A stretch of DNA of 64,000 nt from Nautilus pompilius (Eukaryota; Mollusca; Cephalopoda; Nautilida; Nautilidae). Shown in pieces: positions 23,670-36,353 of this stretch (positions are counted from its first letter, which is position 1; the number at the start of each line of letters is the position of its first letter). The position numbers were made by a program, and so were the translations under genes. The stretch is taken from positions 806,001 to 870,000 of the forward strand of contig JACATO010000626.1 of assembly GCA_018389105.1 (NCBI GenBank), read 5' to 3'. The notes below the pieces were generated by a model. The model was given only the letters and a program-made list of their open reading frames with translations, ran no database searches and had not been told where the DNA came from.

Positions 23670-26600
23670 ATTATTAGCATTTTGGTACCACTTTTGTTGA
23701 TAGGTATTTACAATCTCACCTGTTGTTTACAATTGCAATCCTTTGTTCTTTTTTAATGATATTGTTTTAGTTTATATGAACTAAAGGTTTATTTTTCAGG
23801 TTTGGTTTTTGATGTCTTTGTGATTTGTAATTTCTATTTTGTTGTTTCAGCTTAAATTTGAATTCTGTTTTTGAACATTTTTTGTAACTCTCATTTCTAT
23901 CACCTGTAATGACAGGTGGCTTTATTTATTTTACTTTCTGCCTGCTCCAGTTGAGATTCTTTTCTGCCATCACTAAGACTGAAAGGTAACTTTTCCTTCT
24001 TTTATTTTCTTTTAAATGTTTTCAGTTCATTTGTCTTTTTATCTTTCTAACCAACTGTTGTTTTTTTTTTAATTTAATTCCAGTCCTTTGTTAGGCTGTT
24101 AAATGATTTTAGTCTCTGTTCAACAGCTCTCATACATTTTGTTAGTTTACCTGAGAAAGAGGTTGGACGGATGCTTTGAACGGTCACCTGAGCACATGAA
24201 CTGTTTGTTTCATATATCTTTTGTTAGTTCCAAACTTAGCATTAAGAGATAACACATTTGCTACCTGTTCTCAAATTTGTTCTATCTTCCTAAAGCTTAT
24301 TTTCAGTGCTGTAATCAGAAATATAACTAATTCTTAATTATTGTGTTCATTATATTGGCATAGTTCTGTTGGTTTTGTTTGTCAATTAGTCTAAAAAAGG
24401 GCTTTCTGGGCGTAAATAATCAACAGTTGTATCTATCTAGAACCGTGAAAACAAACTGATGATCTACTTTAGAAACAGCGCATCATCACTGTTTCAAAAT
24501 AATTAATTCATAACCAAAAATTAGACAAAACGTTTTAAATTAGAAAATTATGGTTTTTTTTCTAATTAGTTCTAATGTAACCATAACTGACAACTTCTGT
24601 GTGGTGATGCATGGCCAGATCACATGACAAGCTAGGTAAGCTAATCTCATCACAAGGTGCCTCATGTAAAATCCAATTTTAAAGTTTATGAAAAAATGCA
24701 TTGATAAATGCTCAAAAAATTATTAAATAATTAAAAATAAAGTAATATGCACTATTTCTGATAAGTTTTCGTCAAATGTAATAAATTAGTATTTGTAACA
24801 TTTTTGGATTTGAGTCTTTGTGACTTCAAAAAAACAAAAAAATCCAGGGCCCTCAGGGTGCTTTAATCCTTTAATCTGGCCCTGGCTAGACATTGGTTGC
24901 CTGTTTTTATTGCAATTCACCAGTGTTTCAGAAAATGGCAAATAAAGACAAAAATAGAGTGAGATTTTTGGTTAAATATTTAGTCAGGCCATTTTTTTTT
25001 TGCAACAAACCTGTTTAGCATTAAATCAATGAAATTTTATATCAGAGTTTGGTCCAGGTTCCTCATTTTCTTTTGAAAGCTTCCTTTAACTCTGTCCAAT
25101 CAGTGAGATGTGAACAGATTTCTTTCAGCTGAAGACTTAGTTGTTTTGTATCTGTGTCAAGGCTCTTCTGAACTGTGGTCAAATGTGATGCTACCTTCTG
25201 ATGACTTTGAGCGACAAGTCTCAGTATACCATGATATGTGGTATGTCTTCAAAATGACAATATGCCCAGCAGATTGGAGATGTCTTTTTACAAGCAACAA
25301 TTCTATTTTCCCACCATGCTAGATTGTAATTTTAAAACTCTGGCCTGCATATTTAATTATGGGATAAAGACTTTGGAATTAAAGGTGTTTATTGTCTTCA
25401 ACCTCATAATGGAAATTGTTGAAACTTTGGCTCATCAGATATCTTGCCAGACATTTCCTCTTGCCAACTATTTATATCTCTTTTTTATACTATATAGTAA
25501 AACTTTCTCACATGCTATTCATCTTCTGCACTTAAGTTGGTGGAAATGATGTTCAACTATTCTTTAGCTTATTTTCGTTGTATGGGTAGTGTCAGAAAGA
25601 GAATCTTGGTGAAGAGCACAGATGTGGCAAGTTAGCATGCTCTCTATATGTCTTTATTAAAGGCCTTTCAGGTCACTTTATTGTAGCAGTAAACACTGAC
25701 AAAATTGGCTGCAGATCCATGTGAAACATCACACAATCTGAATAGGCTATGAATTGACCTGGGTAAATAAAAATTTCATGGGACCTTCCTGTTTTTTGCA
25801 TAATGACAGTAGTCAAGTTATGTACTCATCTAAATGCTCAATATATACTAACTACACTTGAAATATAAAAATTTTAGTCAGATATATCCATTTATCATGT
25901 GGCAAAATTAGTATGGCAGGTCACTTTATATTTAAAAATTTCATTCAAGTTTTTCTTTGGAGCATCTTAAGACATTGTTAAAAAGGTTTTTTCTTTAAAT
26001 TCCATACTTTAAAAATAAAATACTTAAAGAAGATAAGATTACTCTTGCACAGTGTGTCATATAATTTTGATACGATCTAATATGGTAAGTCAGTCAAAGT
26101 TGCAAATGACAGTATACAAAGAGGAAAAAACTAACCATTATTCAATAGTTGTCTCTCTTGATGGCATTGGTTTCTTTAATTGGGTTTTTCTACCATGCAG
26201 AGCAAAAGTTACTATCTTAAAATGTATGTATCCTATCGACATTTGCACAAGTGTCTTTGGCCAATCTATCAAAAAAATAATAACAACTTAACAAAAAACT
26301 ATGTTTTAGAAAAGGAATCTTTTGTGCTCTTTACATCGATGGTTTGCTCTTAATTATGGTACACAACCATTATTCTTTAGATGGACAACAAAAACAACTT
26401 TCTGTGATCTACATTTCTGATAATTACTCATCTACAGTTCTGTTACTTTAAATATAATCAGCATTCTTAAGAGGTCTTCTGGGCATTCAACTCAAAATAT
26501 CTGGGTTCACAACTTTTTATTTGAACAGTAGTTATGGTAACCTTGCAAGCTTTATGAATATTCAAAATCACTCTGACAGTTTTTTCCTTAACTATTCATC

Positions 26601-28072
26601 AAAACAGAGTAATTTTTCTCTTTTTTTTAAAATTTGATGTCACAGAGATTTAGCATCACAAATTTTTGCATCTATAAATTAATACAGATAACATTTTCCT
26701 ATAATTTTGCATATGACATGTTATGGTCAGAATGCATTCCAAATTTGAGAGCATTTAAATTTTAAAAAGTAAGTTATAAATACCTTAAAATAACTTATTT
26801 CAAGAATATGCACTAAAAAGTATAGATAGACATAATACCGCTGAATCCTTCACTGCCTGCTCAATTACATTAACTGAATACCTAATTTTGAATCATCTAT
26901 GCATCTAAATGCAAAAAAAAACTGCCTGCAGAAATTCTTTCTCAAACTCTAGAAAAATAAGTACCAGATATTTAAATGTTTTGTTTTTTTGTTCTTTTAT
27001 GAATATATCAGACCTTTAATTTTTAATTACTTTCTAAGGCTACAGTAAAATGTTTAACAGAATGTTAGATATGTAATGTTTCCTGGTGCACTTTTTAGTT
27101 TTCTACAGTCCAATATCAATACTCAGGTGTAAGATTTAAACATACAAATGTGTAAATAATGCAAATAAAAATAGGCCCATTTTGATTGACCTGTCTGTTT
27201 ATGTCACAGACTTATTTGTTTCTTGCTGTAATGTTTAATGCATTAGAGGACTAAATATGAAATTAAAACTGAAAACAAAATGAAAATTAACAATTTTGTT
27301 ATCCAACTTAACTTAGACTGCATACAACAATAATATATAAACACTGATAATGATAACAAAAGTCCTTTCCATTTCTATCTAGTCTTTCATCTAGAGTATC
27401 CATCCATCCATCCAATAATCACCATCTGATTGTGAATGCATTTACCATACAAAGTTAACACTATAATTCATACTGGTTTTTGTTGTTATTATATTTTAAG
27501 TTGACATCAAAAAACTTTTTAAAGGTTTTAATTGTATTTTCTACTGAAATCAGATTTATATCCCACAGAAGCTGCTGCTATTTGAAATATCTTCTCAATT
27601 TTGTGGCTGTCTTGGCATATTTTATAAAACCACGCCAGCCAGATAGGTATGTTTTCTGTGTACTACTTATTAGCTGTCAGCTGCTTTTAGATTTTTCCAG
27701 AAAATTTTTTCTTTTATTTTGATCATCAAGTGAAAGATTCTAAACACAGATTCCTATAACCTAACCACCATCTTAGATTGACAGAGCTGGAATGGTCTTC
27801 GGGATATAATGTGAAAAAACTGAAAAGTTTATAGGACTCTTGCTAATATCTCTTGAAAAATCTTTGTATTTTATTTAATCTTTCCAGTTTTTTTTTATTT
27901 AATGAACACTTTTTACTTGGCTGACACCAGGAAGCTAAAAATTGAGTTTCATCGATATGTATTCATTCATTCCATATTTTAAACATAACGCACTTGTAAT
28001 TAAATTATTGTAACTTTGGTTTGGAGCACTTCTATTTTAGATCTATGGTATAAATAAATTTATCAAACTCTC
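23670..28072. other. AT-rich intergenic or intronic DNA
   Basis: I see no recognisable gene. It has poly-T and poly-A runs, a short ATCC run near 27400, and a hAT-like foldback at 24844-24885 (listed separately). Open frames such as 25110-25322 and 25238-25549 match nothing I know and show no domain motif. Confidence 0.6.
24844..24885. repeat. Short GC-rich foldback, hAT-terminus-like
   Basis: CCAGGGCC at 24844-24851 and GGCCCTGG at 24878-24885 are perfect inverted copies around 26 bp that include CTTTAATCCTTTAATC. The outer sequence read inward from the right, CCAGGGCCAGATTAAAGGAT, resembles termini of hAT elements (CAGGGCCGGATTAA type). It may be two fused hAT ends or a solo terminus. Confidence 0.4.
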
Positions 28073-28073
28073 C

Positions 28074-28139
<66 letters not shown>

Positions 28140-28150
28140 TATTATTATTT
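28073..28150. repeat. (AAT)n microsatellite with inverted TTATTATT end
   Basis: About 21 uninterrupted ATA/TAA triplets run to about 28136, followed by ATTATTATTATTTTC. The last part is the reverse complement of the triplet tract, so the array ends in a hairpin-capable junction. Confidence 0.95.
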
Positions 28151-28315
28151 TCTTTTTTAGTGTGGGCATGTGTGTATTCATGAGTCAAATTCTCTGAACA
28201 TTTTTTCAAAGATTAATTAACCTTTGGTACATTTTATGAAGTTATAACTTCAAAAGTAAAACAGTTTGGAAAAAACTTCTTTACAATTAGCTTAAACATT
28301 TTTGGATCGCCTGTT

Positions 28316-28521
28316 TGTGTGAGAGAGACAGAGAAGAGAGTGTGTGTGAGAAAGAGAAGAATGTGAGAGAGAGGGACGAGCATGTGTGTGTGTGTATGTG
28401 AGAGAGAGAGAGAGTGTGTGTATGTGTGTGTGAGAGAGTGAGAGAGAGAGAGAGTGTGTGTATGTGTGTGTGCGTGCGTGTGTGTGTATGAGAGAGAGGA
28501 GTGTGAGTGAGAGAGAGAGGT
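28316..28521. repeat. Compound (GT)n/(GA)n microsatellite
   Basis: Alternating blocks of GTGTGT and GAGAGA span about 200 bp. The minus-strand open frame over this tract (residues SLSLTHTHIH and similar) is a microsatellite artefact. Confidence 0.95.
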
Positions 28522-29985
28522 TCATCCCGCTGTTATTCTGTTTTAATTTTTGCCCCTGACACCTTTGACAAACCTGATAATGCTTAAAAACTATTTGTCC
28601 ATATATTATAGTTAGTCATAGAAAAACAGACTTGAACATTTCTGGAAGAGATTAGTAACCCTTACCAGTACAAATTCTTGATATATTTCTTAAGATTTAG
28701 CAAAATCAGACTCTTGTAAAAGATTATTATTACCCTTGATAGCAGAACTAAACTCATATATATATACACACATAATTTTTATTTTAATATATGCTTTGGA
28801 ATATCTTATAAAACAGTTAGAGAAAAAATAACTTTTTTAAAGATATTGTAAGTTTGCCTGTTAAGGGTTAAATGTATCTAAATCTACAGAACAAAGTCCT
28901 GAAAACTAAGTTTTCCTTGCCTACCCACACTCAGATGTGTACAACATGACACACTAACCTCTCTCTTCCCAAACACTACAAAATAACCTCCCCTGCCAAG
29001 ACTGCAGAATCATCACATTTCGAAATTTATCCAACAATGCCACCTGCTGCTGTCTCTCAAGCAGAGTCCAGCATAATAAATAAGCAGCTAAATTAAACAT
29101 AGGTACAGTAGTAATTTTAAACAAGCCAGACTCATTACTGATGTTTGCAACACAACTGGTTCTAGAAATAACTGAGTCATAGCTGCTTCCCCAGATGCTG
29201 ACTCAACATAGAAAGCATTACAAGAAAAACAAAATTAGCAATTGTTTAGCAGAGCAAAGCCAGGAATTCCTTGAATCTCCCTGTCAAGAATTAGAAGAAC
29301 CATCTCCACTGCACAGGGAAATGTGGCAAGCGAATCAGATTTTCTATTGTTGTTTCAGCTACACCAAACAATATGAATCTATGCTTCTGTTCTGAGATTA
29401 ATCAACTTTCAACACCATCTGTCTTCACTTGTTACCAACCACATCTTTCTGGTGTTCTTTTCAGAAAGGATATCTTCTGCCTTCTTGTTTTATTTAAAGA
29501 GGAACAAATCACAAACACAAACAAGAATGAGCAGCTTTTTTAGAAATAATCTGCAATAATTTCCTTTCTAATAAAGTAAAAAATATATTAATATTTGAGA
29601 AATTTGAAACATTAGAAAATATATAGACAAGAAGTGGTGCTTGCAATTTGTTTAAAATGCATGCAGTCATAGTGCTAAATAAAGAAGAATAATTACACTG
29701 ATTATTAGAGGTCAGGGTTAGGGAATAGTTCTTATCTAACTTCTCTCTTACAACATCTCATAGAACTTCATTTTAGATTAGGGCATCTCATGATCCTTCA
29801 TAGTTACAACAAATTTGAAGAAAACTTGTTTTTAATATTTTTAATGTCTAAAATATATTTTTCTCTTTAATAACAGAATATTTCAAGATATTTAATATCG
29901 CTTTTACTCATTGTACATTTTAAGTTGACATCATGGCAGAATACTTCCCATATTTCACCCCCTGGTGGCCAGCTTCTGAACAAAT
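28522..29985. other. No gene recognised
   Basis: AT-rich sequence with no recognised domain. The 29195-29395 open frame has no identifiable motif. Confidence 0.55.
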
Positions 29986-29989
29986 CTTT

Positions 29990-30425
29990 GCTTCAGCCAG
30001 TGTTTGCTCTCGCAGACCCAGCAAACAACCCTGACCCCTGCCAACAGTGCATTGGACAGCAAAATGTGGCTAAGTTGCTGGAGTCACATTCTGAGGATGA
30101 GTCCAATGAGGAACTCGTACAGTTGGAACAAGAAAAACTCTAAGAGAAATGGCAGAGACATCCCCTACCACACATCAAGGGGATAGCAGAAGTGTTCAAC
30201 CACTTAGACACAGCTTTGACCCTCATTAATGATATGGGTCTCAACCATGAACATGCCCTTGTTTTCTCTAGAGGGCCTACAGATCTTTCAAGTAGATAGA
30301 GGAAGCTTTATAAAGAGAAAAAGAGGCATGCCACTCAGTCAAAATCGAATATCTTTTTCAAAAGCTTAGGCAAACTTTTCCTCCCTGACATCTCCTTTTC
30401 ATTAAATATTGTCTAAATTGAGAGA
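29990..30425 (+). pseudogene. Tigger/pogo-type transposase C-terminal fragment
   Basis: Plus-strand residues VAKLLESHSEDESNEELVQLEQEK (two blocks, LLESHSEDESNEEL and VQLEQEKL) match the acidic linker that follows the DDE domain in Tigger/TIGD proteins. After one stop at about 30141, the frame continues with IAEVFNHLDTALTLINDMGL and then KLYKEKKRHATQSKSNIFFK, equivalent to the Tigger tail ending in a 'TQSxLDxFFK' type motif. The DDE core and N-terminal HTH domains are not present upstream, so this is a 5'-truncated fossil. It is unrelated in position to the complete pogo-type element at 51759-54090 and probably comes from a different subfamily. Confidence 0.6.
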
Positions 30426-33400
30426 TTTAAGCTCGTGAGAAGTAGTTCTTAGGCTTAGTTGTTGTATATGTATTCTATACTTAAGAGTTAAATATGGCTC
30501 TCTTTCTTTGCTTGCTACTTCCTGACCTGACTTTAAGATTTGGAGGACATTTCACAGAAGAGATCCAGAAAGAGGTGTGGGCTATCAGCCTTGGTGACCA
30601 AGGATTCTTTTGATCTATTAGTTAGGGTGCAGGCTAGCAACTTCCACTATGTGTACTTGAAAAATCTCTACTGCGTCTGTTCAACTGTAGGACGACACTG
30701 GAGTGCTGCAGGTAGATTCTTACGTAGTACATATGCATCTTTTAAGAATATGTTTGTAAATTTATACCACAGCATTTTGCACTAATATCCTATATTAAAT
30801 ATGGTCATAGTCTTGCGATGCTCTTTGTTAAATAAAACTATTTCAACTTTGGTATTAGTTAATTACAATAACTCTATTATAAAACCAATTTCAAATAATA
30901 TTCATGGCACTGAAATTTAATATTGTAGTTGTAGTACCCAACAGGTTGGAATTGTTTGCATAGCAGCAACACAGAGAATTTTAAATATAGAAAAAAAAAC
31001 TGAGGGCTTTTGTTTCAGCTATACAACTCCATAGTGATATCTTATGAAAGTGCAAAAATCTATGACAACCAATGTTAATAAAAGTTAAGTTTTTGTATTA
31101 ATTTCTAAAAAAATTAAATGACCAACTTTTCACAAAAATTATTGTTTTAAAAATATTATTAATTTTGTGAGTGTGTGCGCGCGAGTGCTGTTGTTCAGCA
31201 GTAAGGTATTCATATCCAATATCATGCGATCTAATAATAAATATGTAAAAAAGATATTTTATCATTTACTTTTTACCTGAAATCAAAACTAATGATTTGA
31301 ATCTGTCATAGACAACTTTCCAACATCAACTGGTAGTTGTTTTTTTATTTTTTTTTTTTTTGCAGAAACATAATGGTAGTACAGATGATTTAGTTCACAT
31401 CTGCATATCTTTACTTCACCTACATATTTAATGAACTATGTAACCATAGAGACCTTATTTCAGAAAGATTTATGATTTATTAGAGTTCAGTAGAGATTTA
31501 CTAAAATGTTTTTAAAAATATCAGCCTACCAAGTTTGCATTTTAGATGTTTAACAGGAGACCTACTAGAAGCTTTTAACTTGAGGGCTCAGCGCTGTCTG
31601 TCAACTTCAGCGAGATAGTTTTTTTTATCCTAGATATGGGAGGAAACCTGGCTGGTAAAGAATGGGAAGAAACCATGCCGAGGAGATATGCCAAACCAAG
31701 CTGATCCTTGATCTCGAGCCACCACTGGTCTGCCACCATCCATGCTAAGGTAACACTTTACAGAACTTATTTTACCAAAATATCAGCTCTTTATTTAAAG
31801 GCATTACTGATGGGGTAAGTTAATCATTTTTTATATAACCTAACAAACCTCAAACATAAACACTTAAAATAAAATTTAATAGTAGATCTTAGTTAAACAA
31901 GATAATTAACATCTTTGTCATGGATTTATACAAAGGTTCCATCATCACATTGTTTTACAAATATTTGTATCAACATTTTCATTTTGCAGAAAAATGGCTA
32001 CCTTTTCAATTCCTCTTAACTGAAGGATTTATATATTTATTTGAAGGGGAAATAAGACAACATGAAGTAGATTTATTTATAGACTTGTTTGATGAAGCAT
32101 TTAAAAATCCACAATATCCCATTTTTAAAAATCACAATAAGCAATTGAAATTTGAAATTATTTCTTTTGCCTTTGTTTCTGGTTGTAGTGTTTTATCTTC
32201 ATCAAATTTCTGAAGTAAGTTTCAGCTAAGCAATTACTGGCCATGTGCCCGTGCCCATGTTAAAGCTTACATCAGAGAGAGTTGATGCTTACAGCAGATA
32301 AACATAAAGAAAAAAGATAACATTTGTACTGTTTTCAGATGAATTCTCTTTTGTGAATATAAATTTTATTATCATAATCTTTCAAAGAACCAAAGTTCAA
32401 CTTTGGCTCATTTTATTGAAAATTCTTTTAAAAGAAATAAAAAATATTTCCAAGCTAGATCCTTATCAAAAATGTGACTTAGCCACCCATCTTTATTTAC
32501 CAAGGGAGAATTACTTTAAGAGATTTATTCTTCTTAGAAACAAAATATTCTTTCAGCCTTTTCTCATTTACCTTCTCATTAGCAGCAAAACAACTAACGA
32601 ATCTGTTCTGGCAAACCTTTCATATGATCATCACCAGTGTTAATCTTGGAAGAGACTGTTCCCAAATATTGGTATTAATTTGATTTGCAGCTGATAATTT
32701 TGCAGAAATGCACTGGCCTTGGATCTGTTAGATTCTAAGTTGTCTTGTTAATCATTTTATTAACCTCCAGAGACACCAGAGCACCTGCCCAACTAGATAA
32801 CCTTTCTTATCAGTTAACGATTTTATGTCATGTTGTTGAACTAAAATTTTTCCAACATTTGGTATCCAGCTTTGTGAAGAGGGGCTATCACACACCATTT
32901 GTTAGATTGTAACCAGCAAACACCAAATGCCTGCCCCTACCCTGCAAGGACTTCAACATCAAAGTTGTCCACAAAAAAGTCAATGTAACATTAAGAAATC
33001 AGTTAAACTTACTTACTTTGTAGCAAGACTCATTATCCACCAAGTGATATCCACTATTTAGTTATTTTTTTCACTTGTGGTGGAAGGAAGAAATACACTG
33101 ATACAATAAGGAGACCTAACAATATCAAAATCAAAGAGCACAAAAGGTCAGGGTTAGGCTCGACCAGCCAGAAGTGCCTGGTCCTTTGGTCACCAAGTCA
33201 GGTAGAAAGTGGACTCCATTGCCGATCATCAGCAGCACCACTACAAAAAAATTTAAAAGAACCAATCCACATGACTCTGGAATTTAACATTATTAGCTAA
33301 GAACCCAATGTCAAGATCAGTAAAATCTCTCTACCCATGTTAAATTATAACAAGGTTTAAATATCCTAAAGTAATAACTAATTGGGCAGATTTCCTGGTG

Positions 33401-34890
33401 TTCAGTTGATTAAACAGTTTATAAAAAATCAAGATGACTGTCACCAACAACAGCTGACAGATTTGAAAACAATCTGCAGTTCTTAAGACAAAAATATCAA
33501 CTGCAAGCAAAATGATCACCAATATTTGGCCACTAAGAAGTAATCTCAGAACTCGGACAAATAATGGCAACCAGGAAAAAGTTTCCAAAATGTATATTTA
33601 TTAGCTAGTTATATTACAAATTAGAAAGAACTGGGTAAAGCCTAATATAACTCTGCTATTTCTAAAAAAGTAGCAACAGAGCAGTCGCCGTTCATTTTTT
33701 TTAAAATGTACCAAAAAAAAATAACCTTAATACTGACACAAACAAAAAGCATAGAAAATGAAAGTTAAATAAGTATTTCTTTTTGTTTATTTGGAGAGGA
33801 GACTTGTCAATGACATAAATGGGGACTAAGTTGGTTGTTTCTGGATTAAGAAAATGCAAGCAAAAGGTATAATATCCAAAAAAGTTGAAACAACAATATA
33901 TTGATGTTCAGTCCATTGAAAAGTACTGGTCATTTGTTATATTTACATTCTACTGATGTCACTAGCTATGCTATTTGTTAGGTGTATGATGCTCATGTCA
34001 CCATCCACACACAAAATAGTGTAGTTTTTCAGATGTGTGTCTATTTTATAAGAGTTATGTTTTGAAAATGCAAATTCTACAATGCAATCAATCAAGAGGG
34101 GCAAACTGGAATGATCGCCTGTTCTCAAATTGCTGCTACTATCCTGGCTCTCTAAAGATCAATAAGACTAGAGAACCATTTAGACAAACTAGAACTGCTA
34201 GAGACCAAGCTCAGATTGGCCATGGGACTTTACATCAGATCCTATGAACAACAGTATTGATCAAGTTTGATAAACCATCTGCTTTGGTGTTGCCCATGAT
34301 GGGTATTCCAGAATAAGATAGAGATATTTTAATCTGTACCAAACATGTGCCAAGCCAATTGGACATTCAAAAGGACAAGGTACCCAATACCTACAGTCCA
34401 GAAGATGTTACAGAACTTCAACAACTGTAAACAGTACTCTAAATCAGATTTTAAATGTGAATACAATCAAAATGAATTGTAAGAAGAATCCATTTAAATA
34501 ATGACATTCATTCTACACTCAAAAGAAGATACAAAGGTTAATGTTTAGCATTTCAAGTTCACCAGAGAAGTGCCAACAGGTCAACAGGCAAAAAATGAAA
34601 AGCATCTTGGGAGTTTGTAATATATCCAATGATCTCTCAGTAGATGGAGAAACTAAATCATAGCCTGATGAAAGGCTGCATCTGGTGTTAAAATGACTGA
34701 GACAAGGGTCTGACACTGAGCTTTCGAAAGAGTTTATTTGGCATAAAGAAAATGGTCTTCTACAGTTGAGTGTTATCAGAACTTGGAGTAGGTGTTTAAG
34801 AAGGAAAAATAAAATCAGCAATTGAGGTGGGAAGAGCCTGAAATTGCAGAAGTTTGTTCATTCTTAATCTGAGTTTGACCAGCAACAGAT
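30426..34890. other. AT-rich DNA without recognisable genes
   Basis: No domain is recognised. Patches of more balanced composition at 31560-31750 and 32700-33250 look like old repeat fragments but match nothing I can name. The open frame at 31920-32213 and the stretch at 34035-34430 show no decisive motif. Confidence 0.55.
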
Positions 34891-34911
34891 GTTTGTTTTG
34901 TGTGGGGACAC

Positions 34912-35190
34912 GAAAAGTTCCAACGACCGGTATCTGGGTTACCAGACCCAGAGGCACTGGCATATTTTAATAAGAATGCAGAAATGGATATTTGTGAAGC
35001 AAGTTCACTGGGATTAGGTGCTGTATTGGTGCAAAAGCAGAACCGTGACTGCAGAGAGATGCGTTTAACTGATGTAGAAAAGAGAATTTAACACGGTGTG
35101 GGCACGCGGACATGGTTGGAATTTCACGCTTATTACCAATCACCAAGCGCTGTCTGCGACACCAGACTTCCCCATGGGAATCAAGAGATG
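34912..35190 (+). pseudogene. Ty3/Gypsy RNase H relic
   Basis: The frame beginning near 34940 reads LPDPEALAYFNKNAEMDICE and SLGLGAVLVQKQ, then RLTDVEKRI before a stop at 35089. This is the conserved order of Gypsy RNase H: 'L-YFD', 'DAS--GLGAVL-Q', 'SL---E--Y'. The catalytic Asp of the DAS motif is replaced (CEASS). In a shifted frame, ITNHQALSATPDF at 35125-35170 corresponds to the 'TDHK-L' block and YDYQLIHRLRKK at 35195-35232 to the following 'Y-----H-PG' block. The RT part is not upstream. This is a separate remnant from the one at 15-17.6 kb. Confidence 0.7.
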
Positions 35191-35232
35191 CAGTAATATG
35201 ATTATCAACTCATACACAGACTCAGAAAGAAG

Positions 35233-35730
35233 TAGATTGCAGAGTCGTTATTGCGAGTGATTCGCCAAACCAAACTGCCATCAACTAAGAGGAAGTGTGC
35301 CTTGATAAGCAGGCGAGGGTCACGTGGGACGAGCCGGTTTGTCTGACCCGGGTGGACAACTGGGAGTAAACTTAGCGTGAGGGTGCGGGGATAAGGAAGC
35401 AATGGAATTAGCCAGTTTTAGAGTATATTTTTACAATGGGGGCCAACGTCCATTACTGGCGGAAATTTCGATTGCTGGAATTTCGATTTGGTTCTTTGGG
35501 GGGGGCTGACAGATTTGGTTAGCGGAGAATTCTCAACGATACCCCACCCCCAACCCGAGGTGTTTTCTGCTACGTCCGTGTCACATCCTGCCTATCGCAT
35601 AGAGCGAAGGTCGCCGCTCGGACGGCGTCATCCACGAGATACACTCAGTAACCTTCTGACTGCTGTCCGTGTTGACAACTTACCTGTCTGTAATGTAGAC
35701 AGTTCTAAGCGAACAGGGGGGGGCGGGACA
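35233..35730. other. GC-rich, CpG-rich stretch after the Gypsy relic
   Basis: Composition rises well above the AT-rich surroundings, and CpG is frequent (for example GGTCGCCGCTCGGACGGCGT near 35609). There is a G8 run at 35500-35507 just before CTGACAG. The open frame 35488-35808 has no recognised domain. Position after a pol relic makes a 3' LTR or untranslated region of the same retroelement plausible, but no second LTR is visible. Confidence 0.45.
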
Positions 35731-35975
35731 GTTATTTGGGCCAATGAGACGCCGGAGCTGATGGGGGCGGGGCCATATTTATTTGGGCCAATGAGACGCC
35801 GGAGCTGATGGCGGCGTGGCCATATTTATTTGGGCCAATGAGACGCCGGAGCTGATGGAGGGCGGGGCCATGGTTATTTGGGCCAATGAGACGCCGGAGC
35901 TGATGGAGGGCGGGGCCATGGTTATTTGGGCCAATGAGACGCCGGAGCTGATGGGGGCGGGGCCATGGTTATTTG
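35731..35975 (+). promoter_or_regulatory. Five tandem 47-48 bp units with CCAAT and GC boxes
   Basis: The core CCAATGAGACGCCGGAGCTG starts at 35741, 35788, 35835, 35883 and 35931 (spacings 47, 47, 48, 48), nearly identical each time. Each unit then carries a GGGGCGGGGCC-type GC box (GGCGTGGCC in unit 2) and an AT-rich TTATTTGGG link. CCAAT is the NF-Y site, GGGGCGGGGC the Sp1/KLF-type site. Repeated, evenly spaced copies of both look like an enhancer or promoter repeat, as found in U3 regions of some LTRs. No transcript start or coding exon is identifiable downstream, so function is inferred. Confidence 0.6.
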
Positions 35976-36340
35976 CCGTGACGAAAGATTATTAAATTTT
36001 TTAGTTTGTTAGGAACGATGAAAATGAAAAATAAATATTTATTAGAAAAATATGATATATTATTCGACAATTAATAATTCATTATTATATTCAATTTTTT
36101 TATATTTAATAAAAGTTTTCACTTAAAAATAAAAAAAATATGCCATTCTAATCAAAACATGAATATTTCTTCAATATAAACTTTGGAATTACAGTTTTAA
36201 GAAATAGTAAATTATATTTACCCCAGTAAACACCATATATGACTAATTTTGTATTTCTGTTCAAATAAATCAAATTACTAAATTTTATTTCTCACCAATC
36301 TCTCGTATTTTTGAAAATAATACAAAATTTCGAATACTGA
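35976..36340. other. AT-rich, nothing recognised
   Basis: Composition falls sharply to very AT-rich after the last CCAAT unit. I see no feature. Confidence 0.6.
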
Positions 36341-36353
36341 TTATGCTGGGAAA

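Noticed and set aside
25110-25549. Host coding exon
   Set aside because: Two overlapping frames are open in AT-rich DNA with no recognised domain and no convincing splice sites.
28292-28525. Minus-strand Ser/Leu/Thr/His-rich protein
   Set aside because: It is the translation of a GT/GA microsatellite.
31920-32213. Small protein gene of 97 residues
   Set aside because: No motif, no initiation context and no neighbouring exons. Length is within chance for AT-rich DNA.
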